This document shows positions 34,457 through 43,335 of a DNA stretch of 64,000 nucleotides, one piece after another. The notes beneath the pieces are model-generated. The model was not told the DNA's origin, searched no databases, and worked only from the letters and a program-made list of their open reading frames with translations. Within the stretch, counting starts at the first letter, position 1; each line of letters starts with the position of its first letter. Both the position numbers and the translations under genes were made by a program. Source of the stretch: Couchioplanes caeruleus (GTDB taxonomy: Bacteria > Actinomycetota > Actinomycetes > Mycobacteriales > Micromonosporaceae); contig NZ_RJKL01000001.1 of assembly GCF_003751945.1 (NCBI RefSeq), positions 2,666,001 to 2,730,000 on the forward strand. Reading direction: 5' to 3'.

Positions 34457-35095
34457 TCACAGCGACGACGGGACCGGGCGGTCGGCGAACGGCCCGACGT
34501 TGTACGCGGCGAGCTGCCAGCCCCGGACGTCGTCGTAGCTCAGTTCGGTCCAGTGGCAGTTCTGCAAAGCGCGCAGGGTCCGGAGCTGCTCCCGGGGCCA
34601 GCCCAGCAGGTGACCGGCGCCGTGGCGGGCGGCCCCGCCATGGGTGGCCACCACGACGGTGCCCCCGGCCGGAACGGCGTCGACCGCGGCCTGGAGGGCG
34701 TCGCCGACCCGCTTGGCGAGGTCGTCCAGGGTCTCGACGCCGCCGCCCACCACGTCGGCTCCGGCTTTCCAGGCGGCGTGCTCCTCGGGCCGGGTCTCGG
34801 CGACCTCGGCCATGGTGAGGCCCTGCCACGCGCCGAAGTGGCGCTCGCGCAGCCGTTCGTCGCGCCGGACGGACAGGCCGGTCAGGGCGGCGAGGGCGGC
34901 CGCGGTGTCCGCGGCACGGCGCAGATCGCTGGAGAAGAGCGCGCCGGGGCGCAGGCGGACGAGCAGCTCGGCCGCGTCGACGGCCTGCTGCTCGCCCAGG
35001 GCGTTGAGCGGGACGTCGGTCTGGCCCTGCACGCGGCCCGCCGCGTTCCAGTCGGTGTTGCCGTGCCGCCAGACGACGAGGCGGGTGGTGGTCAT
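34457..35095 (-). CDS. Histidine phosphatase superfamily protein
   Basis: 212 aa. The phosphoglycerate mutase-like fold is shown by LVVWRHGNTDWNAAGRVQG, with the catalytic His in RHGNT (usually RHGET), then LRERHFGAWQGL with the acid Glu region and the second His in VVVATHGGAARHG. Possible substrates include phospho-sugars or alpha-ribazole phosphate; none can be assigned. It overlaps rsfS by 4 bp, the conserved rsfS-histidine phosphatase pair of actinobacteria, so it is translationally coupled to ribosome silencing and NAD synthesis genes upstream. Confidence 0.9.
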   Translation of the reverse strand: MTTTRLVVWRHGNTDWNAAGRVQGQTDVPLNALGEQQAVDAAELLVRLRPGALFSSDLRRAADTAAALAALTGLSVRRDERLRERHFGAWQGLTMAEVAETRPEEHAAWKAGADVVGGGVETLDDLAKRVGDALQAAVDAVPAGGTVVVATHGGAARHGAGHLLGWPREQLRTLRALQNCHWTELSYDDVRGWQLAAYNVGPFADRPVPSSL

Positions 35096-35490
35096 GCGAC
35101 GCCGGAGGAGTCGGCCTCGACCATGTCACGGTCGACGAACGGAATGGTCGGGCAGTCCTTCCACAGCCGGTCGAGGGCGTAGAACTCCCGCTCCTCGGCG
35201 TGCTGGATGTGCACGACGATGTCGACGTAGTCGAGCAGCACCCAGCGGCCCTGCCGCTCGCCCTCACGGCGGACCGGCTTGGCCTTCTCCGGCAGGTTGA
35301 TCAGAGCTTCCTCGACGGCGTCGACGATGGCGATCACCTGCCGCTCGTTGGACGCCGACGCGATGACGAACGCGTCGGTGATGTAGAGCTGCTCGGCGAC
35401 GTCGATGACGACGATGTCCTGCGCCTTCTTGTCGGCGGCGGCCTGCGCCGCCGTCAAGGCAAGCTCGCGGGCGCGGTCGGTGACGGGCAC
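35092..35490 (-). CDS. rsfS: Ribosomal silencing factor RsfS
   Basis: 132 aa, normal. RsfS binds L14 and blocks subunit joining when nutrients are scarce. The family core is AADKKAQDIVVIDVAEQLYI then TDAFVIASASNERQVIAIVDAVEE, RREGERQGRWVLLDYVDIVVHI and EEREFYALDRLWKDCP. The GTG at 35490 has AGGGGAG 4 bp upstream. It sits between nadD and the histidine phosphatase as in most actinobacteria. Confidence 0.96.
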   Translation of the reverse strand: MPVTDRARELALTAAQAAADKKAQDIVVIDVAEQLYITDAFVIASASNERQVIAIVDAVEEALINLPEKAKPVRREGERQGRWVLLDYVDIVVHIQHAEEREFYALDRLWKDCPTIPFVDRDMVEADSSGVA

Positions 35491-35576
35491 CGGTCTCCCC
35501 TCGTTCGGTGTCAGAGGTACTAGCGTCTCACACAGGTGTGACAACTCGACTCGGACAAACGACCAAAAAAGGGTTG

Positions 35577-36164
35577 TTATTCGCGATAGAGATGCCGTTT
35601 GGCGATGTACTGCACCACACCATCGGGTACGAGGTACCAGACGGGCTGCCCCTTCGCGACCCGGGACCGGCAATCGCTCGACGAGATCGCCATGGCCGGC
35701 ACCTCGACCAGGGTGACCGTGTCGGCCGGCAGATGCGCGTCGGAGAGCTCGAACCCGGGCCGGGTGACGCCCACGAAGTGCGCCAGCGAGAGCATCTCCA
35801 TCGCATCCTTCCAGGACAGGATCTTCGCCAGCGCGTCGGCGCCGGTGATGAAGAACAGCTCGGCGTCCGGACCGTAGAGGGCGTGCAGGTCACGCAGCGT
35901 GTCCACGGTGTACGTGGGGCCGTCGCGGTCGATGTCGGCCCGGCTGACGTGGAAGTGCGGGTTGGAGGCGGTGGCGACGACGGTCATCAGGTAGCGATCC
36001 TCGGCGGGGCTGACCTGCCCCTTCTGCCAAGGCTGGCCGGTGGGCACGAACACGACCTCGTCCAGCTCGAAACGGCTCTGCACCTCGCTCGCCGCCACGA
36101 GGTGACCGTGGTGGATCGGGTCGAAGGTCCCGCCCATGATGCCGATCCGTCGCCGCCGTCGCAT
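35577..36164 (-). CDS. nadD: Nicotinate-nucleotide adenylyltransferase
   Basis: 195 aa. NadD transfers AMP from ATP to nicotinate mononucleotide in NAD synthesis. [20 protein letters not shown] carries the GxFxPxHxGH nucleotidyltransferase motif; [10 protein letters not shown] and [15 protein letters not shown] follow; the C-terminal [20 protein letters not shown] has the second conserved ISxTxxR-like motif, here ISSSDCR. The ATG at 36164 begins [12 protein letters not shown]; no clear ribosome site. Upstream of rsfS with an 86-bp gap. Confidence 0.95.
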   Translation of the reverse strand: MRRRRRIGIMGGTFDPIHHGHLVAASEVQSRFELDEVVFVPTGQPWQKGQVSPAEDRYLMTVVATASNPHFHVSRADIDRDGPTYTVDTLRDLHALYGPDAELFFITGADALAKILSWKDAMEMLSLAHFVGVTRPGFELSDAHLPADTVTLVEVPAMAISSSDCRSRVAKGQPVWYLVPDGVVQYIAKRHLYRE

Positions 36165-36190
36165 CGGCGCATCGTAGATCAAGCGGCCGG

Positions 36191-37678
36191 TCAGCCGTCG
36201 AGCCGCTTGCGGACGGCGGTCAGCAGGTCCTCGGCCGTGAACGGCTTCTCGAGCAGCGCCACGCCCGGATCGAGCGTCCCCTTGGAGGCGAGCACGGGCT
36301 GCGCGTAGCCGGACATGTAGAGCACCCGGGTGTCCGGGCGTACGTCGGTGAGCCGGTCGGCCAGCTCCTTGCCGAGCATGCCGGGCATCACGACGTCGCT
36401 GACCAGCAGGTCGATCGCGCCGTCGTGCAGCCGGGCCAGCTCCAGCGCCTGGGCGCCGCCGTCGGCCGCGAGCACCCGGTAACCCGCACCGGAGAGGATC
36501 CGCCCCGCCACCTCGCGCAGGGCCGCCTCGTCGTCGACCACCAGCAGCGTCTCGCCGCATCCGGCGGTGACCGCGGGTCCGGACTCGGGCTCCGGTTCCG
36601 GCTTGGCGCCCTCCGAGGCCGGCAGGAGCACGGTCGCGGTGGTGCCCACGCCAGGCTCGGAGGCCAGGCTCACGCTGCCTCCGGCCTGCGTGACGATGCC
36701 GTACACGGTGGCCAGTCCCAGGCCGGTCGCCTCGTGGTTGGGCTTGGTGGTGAAGAACGGCTCGAACGCGCGCTCCACGACGTCCGGCGTCATGCCGCGG
36801 CCGGAGTCCGCCACCCGCAGCCGTACGTAGTCACCGGCCGCGAGCTCCGGGTGCTCGTGCGGCGAGAGATGCGCGCACGCGGTGTCGATCACCAGGTTGC
36901 CGCCCGACGGCATGGCGTTCCGGGCGTTGGTGGCGAGGCTGACCAGCAACTGCTGGACCTGGGCGGGATCGCAGGTGACGGGCGGCAGGGTGTCGGCGAG
37001 ACGGGTGATCAGCCTGATGTCCCCGCCGATCGCGCCCCGCAGCGCCTCCTCGGCCCCCGCGACCACCTCGTTGAGGTCCACGAGCTGCGGACGGACCACG
37101 TCACGCCGGGCGAACTTCAGCAGTTGCTGGGTCAGCCCGGTACCGCGCTCTCCGGCCTTGATCACCTGGCGGGCGTCCGCCGCGATCGCGGTGACGTCCG
37201 GGGTGGGCGACTCCGTCTCCTCGACGACGAAGGTGGCGTAGTTGACGATCACGCCCAGCAGGTTGTTGAAGTCGTGCGCGACGCCGCCGGCGAGCTTGCC
37301 GAGCGCCTCGAGCCGCTCGCTGCGCTGGCTGTGGGCATCGGCCTTGAGCTGGTGACGCCCGGTGACGTCCCGGACGATCGCCACGGTCAGCCGGCCCTGC
37401 GGGACCTCCATGACCGCCAGCGATACCTCCGCCGGGAACTCCGCGCCGTCCCGGCGGCGGGCCTGCACGACGACCGTGCCCGCCGTGCCGGTGAAGGAAT
37501 CGCGCGCCGCCTCGGTGAGCAGGATTCCAGCGTCACGACCGAGCAGCTCGGCACGCGGCCACCCGAAGACCTCCTCGGCCCGGTCGTTGACCAGGACGAT
37601 GCGGCCCCCGTCGAGGACCACGATCGCGCCCGGGGCGGCCTGCAGCAGACCGCTGGACAGCTCCTCGGACCATTCCAC
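36191..37678 (-). CDS. PAS-domain hybrid histidine kinase with receiver domain
   Basis: 495 aa, no membrane segment, so a cytoplasmic sensor. PAS domain at ~10-105 ([20 protein letters not shown]), HisKA with phospho-acceptor H135 in [14 protein letters not shown], HATPase with N-box [14 protein letters not shown] (~248), DSGRGM (291) and [10 protein letters not shown] (318), then a receiver domain from ~375 with DD382-383, phosphorylatable D428 ([11 protein letters not shown]) and K478. It is a hybrid kinase of the HDFNN type, with no adjacent output regulator. The GTG at 37678 has GGGGTGA upstream. The ligand is unknown. Confidence 0.92.
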   Translation of the reverse strand: MEWSEELSSGLLQAAPGAIVVLDGGRIVLVNDRAEEVFGWPRAELLGRDAGILLTEAARDSFTGTAGTVVVQARRRDGAEFPAEVSLAVMEVPQGRLTVAIVRDVTGRHQLKADAHSQRSERLEALGKLAGGVAHDFNNLLGVIVNYATFVVEETESPTPDVTAIAADARQVIKAGERGTGLTQQLLKFARRDVVRPQLVDLNEVVAGAEEALRGAIGGDIRLITRLADTLPPVTCDPAQVQQLLVSLATNARNAMPSGGNLVIDTACAHLSPHEHPELAAGDYVRLRVADSGRGMTPDVVERAFEPFFTTKPNHEATGLGLATVYGIVTQAGGSVSLASEPGVGTTATVLLPASEGAKPEPEPESGPAVTAGCGETLLVVDDEAALREVAGRILSGAGYRVLAADGGAQALELARLHDGAIDLLVSDVVMPGMLGKELADRLTDVRPDTRVLYMSGYAQPVLASKGTLDPGVALLEKPFTAEDLLTAVRKRLDG

Positions 37679-37734
37679 CGCTCACCCCCCGTAGTTGCGA
37701 GGCTATCGGCTCGCACCGGAGTCGAGGGGCGGAA

Positions 37735-40248
37735 TCAGGCACCCCGCGCCCGGAGCGCACGGCGGACGTCGTCGTCGCCGTCCGTCACCACCCGGCGCAC
37801 GACCGACGAGACGCCGGGCGCGGCCAGCAGCTCCGCGGCGAGCTCGTGGGTGCGCGGCGACACCACCACCGACGGGTACGCGGCGACGGCCACCCGCTCC
37901 CCGCTCTTCCCGTTACGCCGCTCCAGCAGCCCCGGGAGCTCGGCGAAGTAGCGCTCGGCGTACCCGGTGACGAGGTCGAGCTGTTCCGGCTGCCAGAAGC
38001 CCCGCGCGGTGGCCTCGAGAATGCGGTTGGACGCCTCCGGATCGTGCAGGATCAGCTCCCAGGCACGCGCCTTCGCCTCGGCGTCGGGCAGCGCCGCGCG
38101 GCACCGGGCCGCCGCCTGCTCCCCGGAGGCGCTGCGGTCGGCCGCCAGCTCCGCCTCGATCCGCTCGGGGCCGGCGGCACCCAGCACGACGAGCCGGTAC
38201 AGGATCATCCAGCGCAGGTCCGCGTCGACGGCCACGCCCTCGGGCACGTTCTCTCCGGCCAGCCAGCCGTTCAGGCGTACGGTGTCGACGCTCGCGCCGA
38301 TCAGGCCGCGCACCCCCGCCAGCCGGCGCGAGCTGCCCGGCTCGGAGGCGGCCACGAGGCGGTCACAGGCCTGCGCGAGCAGTTCCAGGGCGGCCGGCCG
38401 GGTCTCCGGCGTCGGATACCGGTCCACCAGGTACCGGGTCAGTTCCAGCACGTCCTCGACGACGGCCACCTCCCGCTCCACCGGCAGGGCCGCCAGGACC
38501 AGCGTGACCAGCTCCGCCACCGGCCGTTCCGCGTCGATGACGGCGTCCAGCACCGCGCTCCACACCAGCGCGCGTGCCAGGGAGTCCCCCAGCAACGGCA
38601 ACATCAGGGGTACGGCGTCCGCCGAGGCCGCGTCGAGCCGGACCTTCGCGAACGTGAGATCACCGTCGTTGACGAGCAGCAGGTCGGCGGCGGGTTCCCC
38701 GGCCAGCTCGGGCACCGGCGTCCGCCCGCCGTCCACCTCCGGGTCCACCTCGACCTCGACCAGACGCCGGCGGGTCACCACGCCGTCCGCGCCGTGGTCG
38801 TAGAGGCCGATGCAGAGCCGGTGCGGGCGCAGCGTCGGATACTCCTGCGGAGCCGTCTGGACGAGCGTGACCTGCGCATACCGGCCGTCGTCGGTGCGCT
38901 CGACCTCGGCGCGCAGGGTGTTGACCTGGGCCCGGCGCAACCAGACCTCGGCCCAGGCGGTCAGGTCGCGCCCGCTCGAGCGGGAGAGGGCGCCGAGCAG
39001 GTCGGCCAGGGTGGCGTTGCCGTACGCGTGCGCCGCGAAGTGGTCGTTCAGCCCGGCCAGGAGCGCCTTGTCCCCGACGTACGCGACGAGCTGGCGGAGC
39101 ACGGCGGCGCCCTTGGCGTACGAGATGCCGTCGAAGTTGAGCAGCGCGAGGGCGGTGTCCTCGACGTCGCTGGGCGCCACCGGATGGGTCGAGGGGCGCT
39201 GGTCGGCGCGCATCCCCCAGGCCTTGCGCTGCATCGCGAAGGTCGTCCAGGTCCCGGTGAACCGGGTCGCCTCGGCGGTGATCCGGGTGCCCAGGTATTC
39301 GGCGAACGACTCGTTCAGCCACAGGTCGTCCCACCACGTCATGGTGACCAGGTCGCCGAACCACTGGTGCGCCATCTCGTGGGCGACCACCATGGCCCGG
39401 TGCTCCCGCTCGGCGTCGGTGACCGCGGAGCGGAAGATGTACTCGTCGCGGAAGACCACGATGCCGGGGTTCTCCATCGCGCCGAAGTTGACCTCCGGTA
39501 CGAAGGCCTGCTGGTAGTGGCCGAACGGATACCGGACGTCGAAGAGCTCGTGGTAGCGGTCGAGGCATTGCTTGGTGACCGTGAAGAGCTCGTCGGCCTG
39601 CTCGTCGAGGTGCTCGGCGAGCGCCTGCCGGCAGTAGAGCGCGAGGGGAATGCCGTCGTGGGAGTCCGTACGGGCGTGGTACGGCCCCGCGATCAGCGAG
39701 ATCAGGTACGTGGACAGCGGCTTCGTCGGCGCGAACCGCCACCGGCCGGCCTCCACGGCACCGGCCTGCTCGCCGTTGGCGGCCACCAGCCAGCCCTCGG
39801 GCGCCGTAACGCTCAGGGTGATGGGGGCCTTCAGGTCGGGCTGGTCGAAGCAGGGAAAGATCCGGCGTGCGCCGTCGAGAAACATGTGGGCGTACAGATA
39901 CACGCGGTCGTCGGCCGGATCGACGAAGCGGTGCAGCCCCTCGCCCGTGTTCGAATAGCGCATCTCGCCCTCGACCACGAGCTCGTTGGCCGCGGCGAGC
40001 CCGGTGAGCGTCAGCCGCTCCTGCGCCAGCGCCGACGGATCCACCGGCATGCCGTTGAGCGTCGCGGACAGCAGCTCCGCCGGCTCCAGTTCCACGAAGG
40101 TCGTGCCGCCCGGCGCCGCCTCGAAGACCACCACCGTGCGCGAGCGAAAGGTGTCACCGCCTCCGGTGAGATCAAGGGTGATGTCATATCCGGTGACGGT
40201 GATCGTGGCGGCCCGCGATACAGCCTCAGCGCGCGTCAGACTCGGCAT
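37735..40248 (-). CDS. pepN: Aminopeptidase N (M1 family)
   Basis: 837 aa. Zinc metallopeptidase removing N-terminal residues from peptides. Visible are the exopeptidase motif NFGAMENPG (254-262), zinc motif HEMAHQWFGD (H290, H294) with the third ligand E313 in LWLNESFAEYL (an HExxH-x18-E arrangement), and the C-terminal ERAP1-like helical region. The ATG at 40248 gives a family-like start; ATG 40260 would add four residues and lacks a ribosome site. It lies between obg and a histidine kinase, a place where many actinobacteria have proB/proA. Confidence 0.95.
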   Translation of the reverse strand: MPSLTRAEAVSRAATITVTGYDITLDLTGGGDTFRSRTVVVFEAAPGGTTFVELEPAELLSATLNGMPVDPSALAQERLTLTGLAAANELVVEGEMRYSNTGEGLHRFVDPADDRVYLYAHMFLDGARRIFPCFDQPDLKAPITLSVTAPEGWLVAANGEQAGAVEAGRWRFAPTKPLSTYLISLIAGPYHARTDSHDGIPLALYCRQALAEHLDEQADELFTVTKQCLDRYHELFDVRYPFGHYQQAFVPEVNFGAMENPGIVVFRDEYIFRSAVTDAEREHRAMVVAHEMAHQWFGDLVTMTWWDDLWLNESFAEYLGTRITAEATRFTGTWTTFAMQRKAWGMRADQRPSTHPVAPSDVEDTALALLNFDGISYAKGAAVLRQLVAYVGDKALLAGLNDHFAAHAYGNATLADLLGALSRSSGRDLTAWAEVWLRRAQVNTLRAEVERTDDGRYAQVTLVQTAPQEYPTLRPHRLCIGLYDHGADGVVTRRRLVEVEVDPEVDGGRTPVPELAGEPAADLLLVNDGDLTFAKVRLDAASADAVPLMLPLLGDSLARALVWSAVLDAVIDAERPVAELVTLVLAALPVEREVAVVEDVLELTRYLVDRYPTPETRPAALELLAQACDRLVAASEPGSSRRLAGVRGLIGASVDTVRLNGWLAGENVPEGVAVDADLRWMILYRLVVLGAAGPERIEAELAADRSASGEQAAARCRAALPDAEAKARAWELILHDPEASNRILEATARGFWQPEQLDLVTGYAERYFAELPGLLERRNGKSGERVAVAAYPSVVVSPRTHELAAELLAAPGVSSVVRRVVTDGDDDVRRALRARGA

Positions 40249-40278
40249 GCGCCTAATCATGTCGCATGGCGGGGCGAG

Positions 40279-41775
40279 CTATGCGTCGGCGTCGTCGTCC
40301 TCGGTGACCAGGACGGGCTTGGCGGACATGGAGACTGTGGAGACCGTGCCGTCCTCGCTCATGTGCAGGAGCTCGTCGTCCGAGCGGATGCGGCGGGCCT
40401 TGCGGGCCGCGAGGCGTTGCGCCGCGGTGGCCCGGTGCGCGTCCTCCTCGAGGCGGGCGTCGGTGCCGCGGGGGCCCGAGACATACTCGCCCGTGTTGGG
40501 GTGCCAGTCGAACTCCCGCTCGGCGATGCGCACCGCGTCTCCCGCCTGGGCGCCCTTCTTGACCAGCGCCGCCTCGACGCCGAGGCGCTCCAGGCGGTCC
40601 GCGAGGTAGCCGACGGCCTCGTCGTTGTCGAAGTTCGTCTGCCGGATCCAGCGCTCGACCTGGACGCCGCGGACCACGTAGACGCCCTCGGCGTCCTGCT
40701 CGATCGTGAAGCCCTTCTCGTCCACCGCGCGCGGCCGGACCACCGTACGGCTCGGCTCCGGGGCGGGCGCCGCCAGGCGGTTCGCGGCGACGGCCTCGGC
40801 CAGGGCGTAGACGAACTCCTTGAGTCCCTCGCGGGTCACCGCGCTCACCTCGAAGACGCGCAGGCCGCGGGCCTCGAGGTCGGGACGGACCATCTCGGCG
40901 AGGTCGCGCCCGTCCGGGATGTCGATCTTGTTGAGTACGACCATGCGGGGCCGGTCCTCGAGCCCGCCGTAGGCGCTCAGCTCCGCCTCGATGGCCTCCA
41001 GGTCGGCGATCGGATCGCGTTCGATCTCGAGCGCCGCCGCGTCGAGGACGTGGACCAGCACGGAGGTGCGCTCGATGTGCCGCAGGAACTCCAGGCCCAG
41101 CCCCTTGCCGGTGGCGGCGCCGGGGATGAGACCCGGCACGTCCGCGACCGTGAAGGTCTCCTCGCCGGCCTGCACGACCCCCAGGTTGGGCACCAGCGTG
41201 GTGAACGGGTAGTCGGCGATCTTCGGCTTCGCCGCGGAGATGACCGAGATGAGCGACGACTTGCCGGCCGACGGGAAGCCCACCAGGCCGACGTCGGCGA
41301 CGCTCTTGAGCTCCAGGACCACGTCCACGCGGTCGCCGGGCTCGCCCAGCTCGGCGAAGCCGGGCACCTTGCGGCGGGTGTTGGCCAGCGAGGCGTTGCC
41401 GCGCCCGCCCCGGCCGCCACGGGCCACCTCGAAGGTGGTACCGGCGCCGATCAGGTCGGCGATGACCTCGCCGTCGGGGGTCTGCACGACCGTGCCGTCC
41501 GGCACCTTGACCACGAGATCGCCGCCGTTGGCGCCGTCCCGGTTGTCGCCCATTCCGCCGACGCCGTTCTGCGCCTTGACGTGGGGACGGAAGTGGAAGT
41601 CGAGCAGCGTGTGCTGCTGGGGGTCGACGACGAGCGTGATGCCGCCCCCGTGGCCGCCGTTGCCGCCGTCGGGACCGCCGAGCGGCTTGAACTTCTCCCG
41701 GCGTACGGACACACAGCCGTGACCGCCGTCACCTGCCTGCAGGTGCAGCACCACCCGGTCGACGAACGTAGCCAC
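40279..41775 (-). CDS. obg: Obg family GTPase (CgtA)
   Basis: 498 aa, as usual for actinobacterial Obg with a C-terminal OCT-like domain and acidic tail. Obg is an essential GTPase in 50S assembly and stress signalling. The Gly-rich Obg fold is residues 1-157 ([15 protein letters not shown]); the G domain has G1 GFPSAGKSS (166-174), switch [12 protein letters not shown]3 DVPGLIPGA and G4 NKIDIPD. The OCT region follows ([20 protein letters not shown]). GTG start with GGAG 8 bp upstream. It is downstream of rpmA beyond two hairpins, so it may have its own promoter. Confidence 0.97.
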   Translation of the reverse strand: MATFVDRVVLHLQAGDGGHGCVSVRREKFKPLGGPDGGNGGHGGGITLVVDPQQHTLLDFHFRPHVKAQNGVGGMGDNRDGANGGDLVVKVPDGTVVQTPDGEVIADLIGAGTTFEVARGGRGGRGNASLANTRRKVPGFAELGEPGDRVDVVLELKSVADVGLVGFPSAGKSSLISVISAAKPKIADYPFTTLVPNLGVVQAGEETFTVADVPGLIPGAATGKGLGLEFLRHIERTSVLVHVLDAAALEIERDPIADLEAIEAELSAYGGLEDRPRMVVLNKIDIPDGRDLAEMVRPDLEARGLRVFEVSAVTREGLKEFVYALAEAVAANRLAAPAPEPSRTVVRPRAVDEKGFTIEQDAEGVYVVRGVQVERWIRQTNFDNDEAVGYLADRLERLGVEAALVKKGAQAGDAVRIAEREFDWHPNTGEYVSGPRGTDARLEEDAHRATAAQRLAARKARRIRSDDELLHMSEDGTVSTVSMSAKPVLVTEDDDADA

Positions 41776-41859
41776 TCGGTTACTCCTACCTCAAACGCAG
41801 TGCCTGCCCGAGGGAAGAACACCAGCGAAGCCGTCCGGCTTCCCGCCGGGAGAAACAAC

Positions 41860-41895
41860 AGCGGGCCGCGGACCCCGGAAGGTCCACGACCCGCT
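41860..41895 (-). terminator. Terminator downstream of rplU-rpmA
   Basis: The 36-bp hairpin has arms AGCGGG..GGACC and GGTCC..CCCGCT with two mismatches. On the minus strand it is followed by GTTGTTTCT, a T-rich tract. With the hairpin at 41906-41926 it separates rpmA from obg. Confidence 0.75.
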
Positions 41896-41905
41896 GCGAC
41901 GCTGT

Positions 41906-41926
41906 CGGGCCGCTGAGCGCGGCCCG
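41906..41926 (-). terminator. Hairpin directly after rpmA
   Basis: Perfect 8-bp stem CGGGCCGC/GCGGCCCG with a 5-base loop, 4 bp after the rpmA stop. It lacks a T-tract and may act with the next hairpin or protect the 3' end. Confidence 0.6.
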
Positions 41927-41930
41927 GGAA

Positions 41931-42197
41931 CTACTCGGCCGCGACCGCGACCGGCACGATGCTGACGGTCTTGCGGCCACGCTTGTGACCGAAGAGCACG
42001 TTACCAGCGGCGAGCGCGAACAGCGTGTCGTCGCTACCGCGGCCGACCAGGTCGCCCGGGTGGAACTTCGTGCCGCGCTGGCGGACGATGATCTCGCCGG
42101 CGTTGACGAGCTGGCCGCCGAACCGCTTCACTCCGAGCCGCTGAGCGGCGGAGTCACGGCCGTTCCGCGAGCTGGAAGCACCCTTTTTGTGAGCCAT
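41931..42197 (-). CDS. rpmA: 50S ribosomal protein L27
   Basis: 88 aa with the L27 signature [21 protein letters not shown], read as [19 protein letters not shown], then [21 protein letters not shown] and [16 protein letters not shown]27 reaches the peptidyl-transferase centre. The N-terminus starts directly with AHKKG, with no cleavable extension of the Firmicutes type. It follows rplU by 12 bp in one operon. Confidence 0.97.
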   Translation of the reverse strand: MAHKKGASSSRNGRDSAAQRLGVKRFGGQLVNAGEIIVRQRGTKFHPGDLVGRGSDDTLFALAAGNVLFGHKRGRKTVSIVPVAVAAE

Positions 42198-42209
42198 GGC
42201 GGTTCGCCC

Positions 42210-42524
42210 CTACTTCCCGCTGGAGATGCCGGTCACCTTGACGAGAGTCAGCGGCTGACGGTGCCCCTGGCGCTTGTGGTATCCGGTCTTGTTCTTGAAC
42301 TTGTGGATCCGGATCTTCGGACCCTTGGTGTGCTCGGCGATCTCGCCGGACACCGTCACCTTGGCAAGCTTGGCCGCATCGGTCACCAGGTTGTCACCGT
42401 CGACGAGGAGGACCGCGGCGAGTGTCAGCGAGTCGCCGGGAACACCCGCGAGCTTCTCAACCTCGATCACGTCGCCCTCGGCAACCTTGTACTGCTTGCC
42501 GCCGGTCTTGACGATCGCGTACAT
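42210..42524 (-). CDS. rplU: 50S ribosomal protein L21
   Basis: 104 aa. [20 protein letters not shown], shown as [16 protein letters not shown], is the L21 hallmark, with [21 protein letters not shown] at the end, which contains the 23S rRNA-binding basic patch. First gene of rplU-rpmA. Upstream are a small hairpin and a candidate promoter, giving a leader of about 125 bases. Confidence 0.97.
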   Translation of the reverse strand: MYAIVKTGGKQYKVAEGDVIEVEKLAGVPGDSLTLAAVLLVDGDNLVTDAAKLAKVTVSGEIAEHTKGPKIRIHKFKNKTGYHKRQGHRQPLTLVKVTGISSGK

Positions 42525-42549
42525 CGGACGCGGACTCCCTGAGACTTAC

Positions 42550-42566
42550 GCAGCGGACATCGCTGC
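42550..42566 (-). ncRNA. Hairpin in the rplU leader
   Basis: GCAGCG-gacat-CGCTGC forms a perfect 6-bp stem 25 bp upstream of the rplU start. It may be an L21 autoregulatory or RNA-stability element, as leaders of this operon are regulated in other bacteria. Evidence is structural only. Confidence 0.3.
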
Positions 42567-42658
42567 TTGGCGGATGAAACTCGGGCCCCGGCGCCGCAGA
42601 TCACTGAGATCACTGCCTCGCGCACAGGAACACGACGCTTGAAAAAGCGCCGACAGAT

Positions 42659-42688
42659 AGCGTACTTCATCGAGCGCGTCGCACCCAA
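42659..42688 (-). promoter_or_regulatory. Candidate rplU-rpmA promoter
   Basis: On the minus strand TTGGGT (42688-42683) and TACGCT (42664-42659) are separated by 18 bp, like the candidate rpsT promoter. Transcription would begin near 42652. Confidence 0.4.
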
Positions 42689-42702
42689 ACCGGGGAGACG
42701 CT

Positions 42703-43221
42703 TCAGGCGGTGCCACAGGCCGTGGCCAGCGTCTCCTGCAGTCCGGCCAGCTTCTGCGCGTCGAGCTTGCGCACGTCGCCCTGCAGGGTCGAGACCTGCT
42801 TGCCCATGGCGGTGAGGGCCATCTTGAGCTCCGGCTCGGAGGCGAGTTTCGCCATGTCGCCCAGCGCGGAGGAGTAGTTCTGCACGTCCCGGTCGGTCTT
42901 GGCCTTCGCCTTGGCCACCGCGGACGGGTCCTGCGCCGTCTCGGCCTCGATCAGCAGTTTGAGGTCCTGGGCGAACTTCTGGGCGGCCTCCGCGCCGGTC
43001 CTCGCGGCCTGGGCGCAGATCGCCTTCGTGTTGCCCTTGAGCGCGACGTCACCACCGGCCGGGGACGAGCCCGGCGGAGTGGGAACGCCGCTCGTACCGG
43101 GAGCCGGAGCGGAGGTTGCGGGGGTGGCGCCGGCGCCGGTCTCGGCGGCCTTGTCGGCCGAGCAGGCGCCGAGCACGAAAAGGGCGCCGCTCAGGGCGGT
43201 CGCGCACAGCAGGCGTCGCAT
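42703..43221 (-). CDS. Small lipoprotein, helical
   Basis: 172 aa. The signal peptide MRRLLCATALSGALFVLGAC ends in a lipobox-like LGAC, so lipidation at that Cys is likely. A Thr/Pro/Gly linker follows, then about 110 residues of helical, Ala/Lys-rich sequence (KAICAQAARTGAEAAQKFAQ, DVQNYSSALGDMAKLASEPE, QVSTLQGDVRKLDAQKLAGL) that could form a helical bundle. No characterised family was recognised. The ATG at 43221 has GAGGAG upstream. It lies between rplU and the RNase E/G gene. Confidence 0.75.
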   Translation of the reverse strand: MRRLLCATALSGALFVLGACSADKAAETGAGATPATSAPAPGTSGVPTPPGSSPAGGDVALKGNTKAICAQAARTGAEAAQKFAQDLKLLIEAETAQDPSAVAKAKAKTDRDVQNYSSALGDMAKLASEPELKMALTAMGKQVSTLQGDVRKLDAQKLAGLQETLATACGTA

Positions 43222-43335
43222 GGTGGGCTCCTCGGGACGTGACGGGGATGACGAGGGTAGCCGACATCGATCAGCGGACCTGGTGCGGGCGGCCCCAGCA
43301 GGCAATACCTGCCGGGACCGCCCGGATCGTACGCG

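Noticed and set aside
37846..41916. 1356-codon plus-strand open frame opposite pepN and obg
   Set aside because: It runs through two well-identified genes on the other strand and its sequence is the Arg/Gly/Leu-rich type expected from antisense reading.
42636..42649. CGCTT-GAAA-AAGCG hairpin as an rplU regulatory element
   Set aside because: The GNRA-like loop exists only on the plus strand, whereas the leader is transcribed from the minus strand.
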